10,877 nucleotides of DNA from an uncultured Collinsella sp. Lineage in GTDB: Bacteria > Actinomycetota > Coriobacteriia > Coriobacteriales > Coriobacteriaceae. The stretch is from the NCBI GenBank assembly GCA_902494545.1, contig CABUTP010000031.1, positions 1 to 10,877 of the forward strand, given 5' to 3'. Shown one piece after another: positions 7,171 through 10,877 of the stretch; the stretch's first letter is position 1; the number at the start of each line of letters is the position of its first letter. A model generated the notes under the pieces. That model saw only the letters and a program-made list of their open reading frames with translations. It was not told the DNA's origin and did not search any database. The translations under genes were made by a program, and so were the position numbers.

Positions 7171-7279
7171 ATCAATAGAGAATCTTACCCGGGAGCACCT
7201 AGACTTGCCCCCGCGCAACTTGCGGACGATATATACCTTACCTACCGACGAACCCAACTGAGGTGCCGCGCTCGGCGAC

Positions 7280-7360
7280 CGATACATACATACGCTTGAA
7301 CGGTATTTACTACCGTTCACCGAATTCATTGACAAACGATTCGCCAGACAGTATGTATCG
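7280..7360. repeat. 10-bp inverted repeat CGATACATAC / GTATGTATCG flanking the palindrome
   Basis: Two perfect 10-bp arms lie at 7280-7289 and 7351-7360, separated by 61 bp that include the 23-bp palindrome. The spacing is long for an RNA stem, so two half-sites for a DNA-binding regulator are more likely than a hairpin. The first arm continues as a CATA tandem repeat. Confidence 0.5.
7297..7319. promoter_or_regulatory. 23-bp perfect palindrome, probable operator
   Basis: TGAACGGTA, five bases (TTTAC on the plus strand), then TACCGTTCA: nine matched base pairs per arm and a short centre, about 140 bp upstream of the binding-protein start. Size and symmetry fit a dimeric repressor or activator site. 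It overlaps the -10 position of the TTGTCA promoter candidate. The regulator is not encoded in this window. Confidence 0.6.
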
Positions 7361-7470
7361 ACGAGGTGAGATATCAGTCATCGTCAACCCGCAGGATAGC
7401 AGGGTTGTTCACCATGGCTAGTCAAACGTTTTAGCGTTAATAAAACCCGAAATCGACAGGTAATCGCCGC

Positions 7471-7500
7471 GAAATAAATGATTGAAAATCGGCCAATCAT
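7471..7500 (-). terminator. Weak terminator-like hairpin downstream of uvrC
   Basis: On the minus strand ATGATTG and CAATCAT (7-bp arms, 9-base loop, 7478-7500) start 25 bases after the uvrC stop and are followed by TTATTTC. The AT-rich stem is weak for an intrinsic terminator, so termination here may be partial or Rho-dependent. Confidence 0.4.
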
Positions 7501-7525
7501 GTATATCAGTTGTTTAGAAGCACGT

Positions 7526-9472
7526 TTAGTTTTCGGAACGGTTGGCCGATGCCTGGGCGCGTTCGGCATTCCATGCAACAAGTGCCTCGTGGACCGCTTT
7601 GGCGACATCGGCCGGAACGCCTCGAACTTCTGCAATCTCCTGCTCGCTTGCTGCGCGCAAACGCTTCATCGAGCCAAAATGGCGCATAATGGCACGTTTT
7701 CTGGTGGGCCCCACGCCCGGAACGTCGTCAAGCACCGAAACCGTCATAGCCTTATCGCGCAACTCGCGGTGGAACGTAATCGCAAATCGGTGGGATTCAT
7801 CGCGAACCTGCTTGATCAGATAAAGCGAAGCGGAGCCGGTCGGCAGCACGACGGGAGTCTCGTCCCACGGCACGAAAACCTCCTCATCGGCCTTTGCCAA
7901 GCCGCAAACTGGTATATCGAGGCCGAGTGCCTCAAGTTGCTTAATTGCAGCGGTCAATTGCGGCTTGCCGCCATCGACAACGAGCAAATCGGGGCGCGAG
8001 CCAAAACGCTCGTCCGCCATGCGCTCGGGAGCATAGCGACGCCCCAGAACCTCGGACATCGATACGAAGTCGTTCGCCTCGTCCAATTCGGCCTGAATTT
8101 TAAAGCGACGATACTGGCCCTTGTCGGCACGACCGTTGGTAAATACCACCATCGAAGCGACGGTAAAGGTGCCGTGCAGCGTCGAGATATCGAAGCACTC
8201 GATGCGCAACGGCGGCGCAGGCAGCGCCAGCGCGCTTTCGAGCTCCAGGAGCGCCTGATTGGTGCGATCGTCAGCATACCCCGTGCGCATCATGTAGCGC
8301 ATGAGGGCATGGCGGGCGTTTTTGGAAGCCATATCGAGCAGGCGGTGCTTTTCGCCGCGCTGCGGCCTATGGAGATGGCAAGAGCGTTCGCGCTTGCCCG
8401 CAAGCCACTCCCCCAACGTTTCGGCATCCTCAAGCTCGACAGAGAGATTGATCTCGGCTGGAATATCAGCCGTCTCGTCGTAATAGCGCTTAAGAAAGCC
8501 CGATTGAAGCTCTTCCTCGTCGACATCCAGGCCTTTATCGAGGATGAACTCACAAGTTCGAACCGTTCGGCCCTCGCGAACGACAAAGACACAGGCGGCA
8601 GAGATAGTCTCTTCGCGATAGAAGCCGATGACGTCGATATCGACGCTTGATGGAAAAACGACCTGTTGGCGATCGTCCAGGCCCCTAATGACTTCCAGGC
8701 GACGCTTGACGCGCGCCGCACGCTCAAAATCGAGCGTCTCGGCTGCCTCCGTCATCTCGGACGTAAGCTCGTCGACGACATCCTTGCGATGGCCCGACAA
8801 GAAACGTTCGACACGCTTGACGTTCTTGGCATAGTCGGCAGGGGAAATCGCGCCGACGCATGCGCCCGGCCCGCGCCCGACATGGTAGTCAAAGCAGGGA
8901 CGCCCGTTTTGCGCGCAAATCATATTGACAATGTCTTCTTCGCCCTTATGGGATTCGACGATGCGGCGGCAGCGGCGCCATTCCGCACAGGATGCCGAGC
9001 AAATAGGAATAACCTTGCGTAGCGTATCGATGGTCTCACGCGCCGCACGGCTATCGGTATAGGGGCCAAAATAGCGCGTTCCCGGTTTATGACGCTCTCG
9101 CGTGTATTTAATAGCCGGAAACAAGTCGCTCTTGGTAATGGCGATAAAGGGATAGCTTTTATCGTCTTTGAGATCGACGTTAAAGTACGGATGGTACTGG
9201 CCAATCAGATTGCGCTCGAGCACCAATGCCTCGTGCTCGGTCTCCACCACGATATAGTCGAAGCTCGCCACCAGCTGCATCATGAGCGGAATCTTTTGAC
9301 GCTCGTCCTGCAGCGTCACGTATTGACGCATACGGGCACGCAAGTTTTTTGCCTTGCCCACATAGATGACATCGCCCTTGGCATCTTTCCAAAGGTAGCA
9401 GCCGGGTTGCGTGGGAACGCGCGAAACCTGTTCGGCAAGTGTTGGAATGTTGTCGTGACCTGCCACACGCAC
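7526..9472 (-). CDS. uvrC: UvrABC system protein C (excinuclease subunit)
   Basis: UvrC makes the two incisions around bulky DNA lesions bound by UvrA/UvrB. The 648-residue product shows the full order of domains. First comes the GIY-YIG nuclease for the 3' cut (about 17-98, with GCYLW, IYVGKAKNLRAR and EALVLERNLIGQYHPYFN). Then come a cysteine-bearing linker (158-205), the UVR motif that contacts UvrB (about 231-265, ETLDFERAARVKRRL), and the RNase H-like nuclease for the 5' cut. In that nuclease Asp428 lies in ECFDIS, Asp500 in VVDGGKPQ and His561 in RDESHRFA. Last are tandem helix-hairpin-helix motifs (about 581-630, DDVPGVGPTRKRAIMRHFG). The GTG start at 9472 directly abuts the upstream TAG; a second GTG at 9466 is better placed relative to the weak AAGTAGG site, so the protein may begin two residues later. 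The linker is unusual: about 23 residues longer than in the E. coli protein, with extra cysteines and one canonical cysteine replaced by Gly201. Confidence 0.97.
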   Translation of the reverse strand: MRVAGHDNIPTLAEQVSRVPTQPGCYLWKDAKGDVIYVGKAKNLRARMRQYVTLQDERQKIPLMMQLVASFDYIVVETEHEALVLERNLIGQYHPYFNVDLKDDKSYPFIAITKSDLFPAIKYTRERHKPGTRYFGPYTDSRAARETIDTLRKVIPICSASCAEWRRCRRIVESHKGEEDIVNMICAQNGRPCFDYHVGRGPGACVGAISPADYAKNVKRVERFLSGHRKDVVDELTSEMTEAAETLDFERAARVKRRLEVIRGLDDRQQVVFPSSVDIDVIGFYREETISAACVFVVREGRTVRTCEFILDKGLDVDEEELQSGFLKRYYDETADIPAEINLSVELEDAETLGEWLAGKRERSCHLHRPQRGEKHRLLDMASKNARHALMRYMMRTGYADDRTNQALLELESALALPAPPLRIECFDISTLHGTFTVASMVVFTNGRADKGQYRRFKIQAELDEANDFVSMSEVLGRRYAPERMADERFGSRPDLLVVDGGKPQLTAAIKQLEALGLDIPVCGLAKADEEVFVPWDETPVVLPTGSASLYLIKQVRDESHRFAITFHRELRDKAMTVSVLDDVPGVGPTRKRAIMRHFGSMKRLRAASEQEIAEVRGVPADVAKAVHEALVAWNAERAQASANRSEN

Positions 9473-10877
9473 CTACTTGCAACGAAGCAGCGCCGAGACC
9501 TCGGGCATCTTAAAGACGAAGGCAAGGCCAAAAGTCACGGCGAGCGAGACGACGCTTGCAACACAAACGTAGCCCAGGGTAATAAGGATCGAGCTGCCAA
9601 GCATTCCGACAAAGTGCTCAAGTGCCCACATGACGCCGACGCCCGCGGCAGCGCCCAAGCCACCGAACAACAGGCCGAAGAAACCGCCATGTAGGATAGA
9701 CTTGACCTGAAGGCCATGCAGACGACGGCGCAGCCACCACAGTGAGCATCCGACCAAGACCACGTAGTCAACGACGTACGAAAGCGCAATTGCCGGCATA
9801 CCGTAGCCCAGCACCACGCCAAACAGCAGCACCGAACCGGCCTGACCGATAGCGGAGTACAGGCAATAGCGGCTATAAGGTTTCATATCGAGCAGGGCCG
9901 AGAAGCTCTTCTGCATCAGCACGACCACGCCGTAGAGCGGCAGGGAAAGTGCCAGATAGATAAGGAACTCCGACACCAGCGCCACGCCGGATTCATCGAA
10001 CTTGCCGGCGCAGTAGATCATGTTGAGTGGACGGGCGAAGACGATCAGGTACATCGCAAACGGAATCAGGAAGAAGAGCATCTGGGCGACACCGCGCGAA
10101 ATGCCCGTGCGGACGCTGTCGTAATCCTTCTCCTGTGCATCGTGAGAGAGTTCGGTATAGAGTGCCGTCGAAAGCGAGGCAGCGATCAGCGCATAGGGCA
10201 GCGTGTACCACAGGCGCGCATATGCGATGACGGAAGGGCCGGTCTCGGGCTGCACCACCAGCGCGGCGGCATTGGTAATGGAAGTCGAGACAAACATGCA
10301 CACCGTGGCGAGCAGCGTCGGGATACCAAGCGCAATCGTCTGTCGCAGCGCGGGGTCCTTAAAGTCGATATGGATATGAGGATGCACGCCATGCTTGCCG
10401 AGCGCGGGAATCTGACAGGCCATCTGGACAAAGACGCCGAGGGTCGTACCAGCTGCGATCAAGATAATACCGACCTGCTCGCCAAATTGTGCAGACACGG
10501 GAGCAAAGCCCATAAAGCTGGCGATGACGATGACATTGTTGAGAACCGGGGCAAACGTCGACCAGAAGTAGTCGCGGTGTGCGTTGAGAACACCCGAGAA
10601 CACCGAGCCCAAGCCATAAAATAAAATTTGGATAGCAAAGAAGCGGAACATGAACGCAGCGGTATCCATGCTGTCGCCATCGCCCGAAAGGAACGACTGC
10701 GTCCAAATAAAGCCGGGAGCAAACACGGTGCCCAGCAGCGAGATGCCGCCCAGCACCAGAAGCAGAATACCAAGCAGGTTGCCGACATACTCGTTCGATG
10801 CCTCGCGGCCCTGCTCGCGCCTCACGCCCATATAAACCGGCAAAAACGCCGTAACGAGCATGCCGCCCATCACGAGC
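9473..10877 (-). CDS. murJ: MurJ/MviN-type lipid II flippase, 5' end beyond the window
   Basis: This integral membrane protein of the MOP superfamily is predicted to flip lipid-linked peptidoglycan precursor across the cytoplasmic membrane. The frame is open to the right edge and 467 residues are visible. Given the roughly 510-residue E. coli homologue, the first membrane helix and part of the second are probably missing. Family landmarks are LVTAFLPVY near the visible start, FYGLGSVFSGVLNAHRDYF with the following STFAPVLNN, the paired MurJ-like loop LRQTIALGIPTLL, and YTLPYALIAASLSTALYTELS. Around a dozen hydrophobic segments alternate through the sequence to a short C-terminal tail ending ALLRCK. 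The stop TAG is directly followed by the uvrC start, so the two genes share an mRNA. A general polysaccharide or lipid flippase of the same superfamily is the main alternative, but the MurJ landmarks favour this call. Confidence 0.9.
   Translation of the reverse strand, partial: LVMGGMLVTAFLPVYMGVRREQGREASNEYVGNLLGILLLVLGGISLLGTVFAPGFIWTQSFLSGDGDSMDTAAFMFRFFAIQILFYGLGSVFSGVLNAHRDYFWSTFAPVLNNVIVIASFMGFAPVSAQFGEQVGIILIAAGTTLGVFVQMACQIPALGKHGVHPHIHIDFKDPALRQTIALGIPTLLATVCMFVSTSITNAAALVVQPETGPSVIAYARLWYTLPYALIAASLSTALYTELSHDAQEKDYDSVRTGISRGVAQMLFFLIPFAMYLIVFARPLNMIYCAGKFDESGVALVSEFLIYLALSLPLYGVVVLMQKSFSALLDMKPYSRYCLYSAIGQAGSVLLFGVVLGYGMPAIALSYVVDYVVLVGCSLWWLRRRLHGLQVKSILHGGFFGLLFGGLGAAAGVGVMWALEHFVGMLGSSILITLGYVCVASVVSLAVTFGLAFVFKMPEVSALLRCK

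Larger units (their letters stand above)
7161..7525 (-). promoter_or_regulatory. Intergenic control region between uvrC and the importer operon
   Basis: This 365-bp stretch holds no credible gene and is much richer in A+T than its surroundings. Minus-strand promoter candidates are TTGTCA (7330-7335) with a poor -10 box TAGTAA (7307-7312) 17 bases on, TTGGGT (7252-7257) with TATATA (7230-7235) 16 bases on, and TTGACT (7420-7425) with TGCTAT 18 bases on. None is strong, so I do not choose one. The region also holds the palindromes listed separately, an AT-rich inverted repeat GTTTTA/TAAAAC (7428-7446), and an interrupted hairpin CAACCC/GGGTTG (7385-7407). The octamer ACTGATAT occurs twice in direct orientation (7371-7378 and 7503-7510). 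The importer operon promoter must lie here unless transcription reads through from uvrC. Confidence 0.6.

Noticed and set aside
5673..7178. A plus-strand open frame of about 500 codons opposite the solute-binding protein gene
   Set aside because: The translation is low-complexity Gly/Val/Leu-rich sequence without recognisable motifs. The minus-strand gene has a signal peptide, lipobox and family landmarks, so the plus-strand frame is a shadow.
7161..7300. Leader of the importer operon considered as a riboswitch or T-box
   Set aside because: I could not find a conserved T-box sequence or a recognisable riboswitch core, and the only stems are short.
7428..7446. AT-rich inverted repeat GTTTTA/TAAAAC considered as a terminator
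   Set aside because: The 6-bp A/T-rich stem is too weak and no T-run follows on either side. It is kept only as a remark on the intergenic region.
7384..7635. A short minus-strand frame across the end of uvrC and the intergenic region
   Set aside because: It overlaps the uvrC C-terminus in another frame, and there is no ribosome binding site or recognisable protein.
7478..8650. A plus-strand open frame of 390 codons opposite uvrC
   Set aside because: It lies almost wholly within uvrC, whose domains and catalytic residues are clear on the minus strand. There is no family resemblance on the plus strand.

Overview
This 10.9-kb window has high GC content and every supported gene is on the minus strand, so the biological reading order runs from the right edge to the left. 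I infer an actinobacterium of the class Coriobacteriia, possibly a gut Collinsella. The grounds are the strongly GC-biased codon use, a Tat-type lipoprotein binding protein, a permease-ATPase fusion in the Opp/Dpp transporter and the general style of the proteins. No rRNA or other marker is present to confirm this.

Right part (about 10877 to 7526): the 3' portion of a MurJ-type lipid II flippase gene, cut by the window edge, is followed with no gap (TAG directly followed by GTG) by uvrC, the nucleotide-excision-repair nuclease subunit. These look like housekeeping genes in one transcription unit. A 365-bp gene-free stretch (7161-7525) follows. It holds a weak terminator-like hairpin behind uvrC, a 23-bp perfect palindrome with 9-bp arms, a second 10-bp inverted repeat around it, and candidate promoters for the transporter operon.

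Middle (7160 to 1588): a complete family-5 (Opp/Dpp-type) ABC importer encoded by four genes. They are a Tat/lipobox substrate-binding lipoprotein, a DppB-like permease, a single polypeptide fusing a DppC-like permease to a DppD-like ATPase, and a DppF-like ATPase. The binding-protein gene is separated from the rest by 155 bp with two inverted repeats, which may set the excess of binding protein over membrane components. The other three genes are nearly contiguous and probably translationally coupled. The ATPase half of the fusion keeps the oligopeptide-type C-terminal extension, but all four positions where cysteines are expected hold other residues.

Left part (1507 to 1): behind a strong 10-bp GC hairpin lie two overlapping genes for alpha/beta hydrolases of the acetyl-xylan esterase / cephalosporin-C deacetylase family (CE7). 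The first has a complete catalytic triad. The second is a divergent paralogue cut by the window edge just before the nucleophile, and it lacks two family motifs.

Working model (inference): the importer brings in an oligomeric nutrient and the cytoplasmic esterases deacetylate it. Family-5 transporters next to CE7 esterases occur in the xylan loci of Thermotoga, so acetylated xylo-oligosaccharides are a reasonable alternative to peptides as substrate. The sequence alone cannot decide. I see no mobile element, CRISPR array, tRNA or rRNA, and no clearly new multi-gene system.
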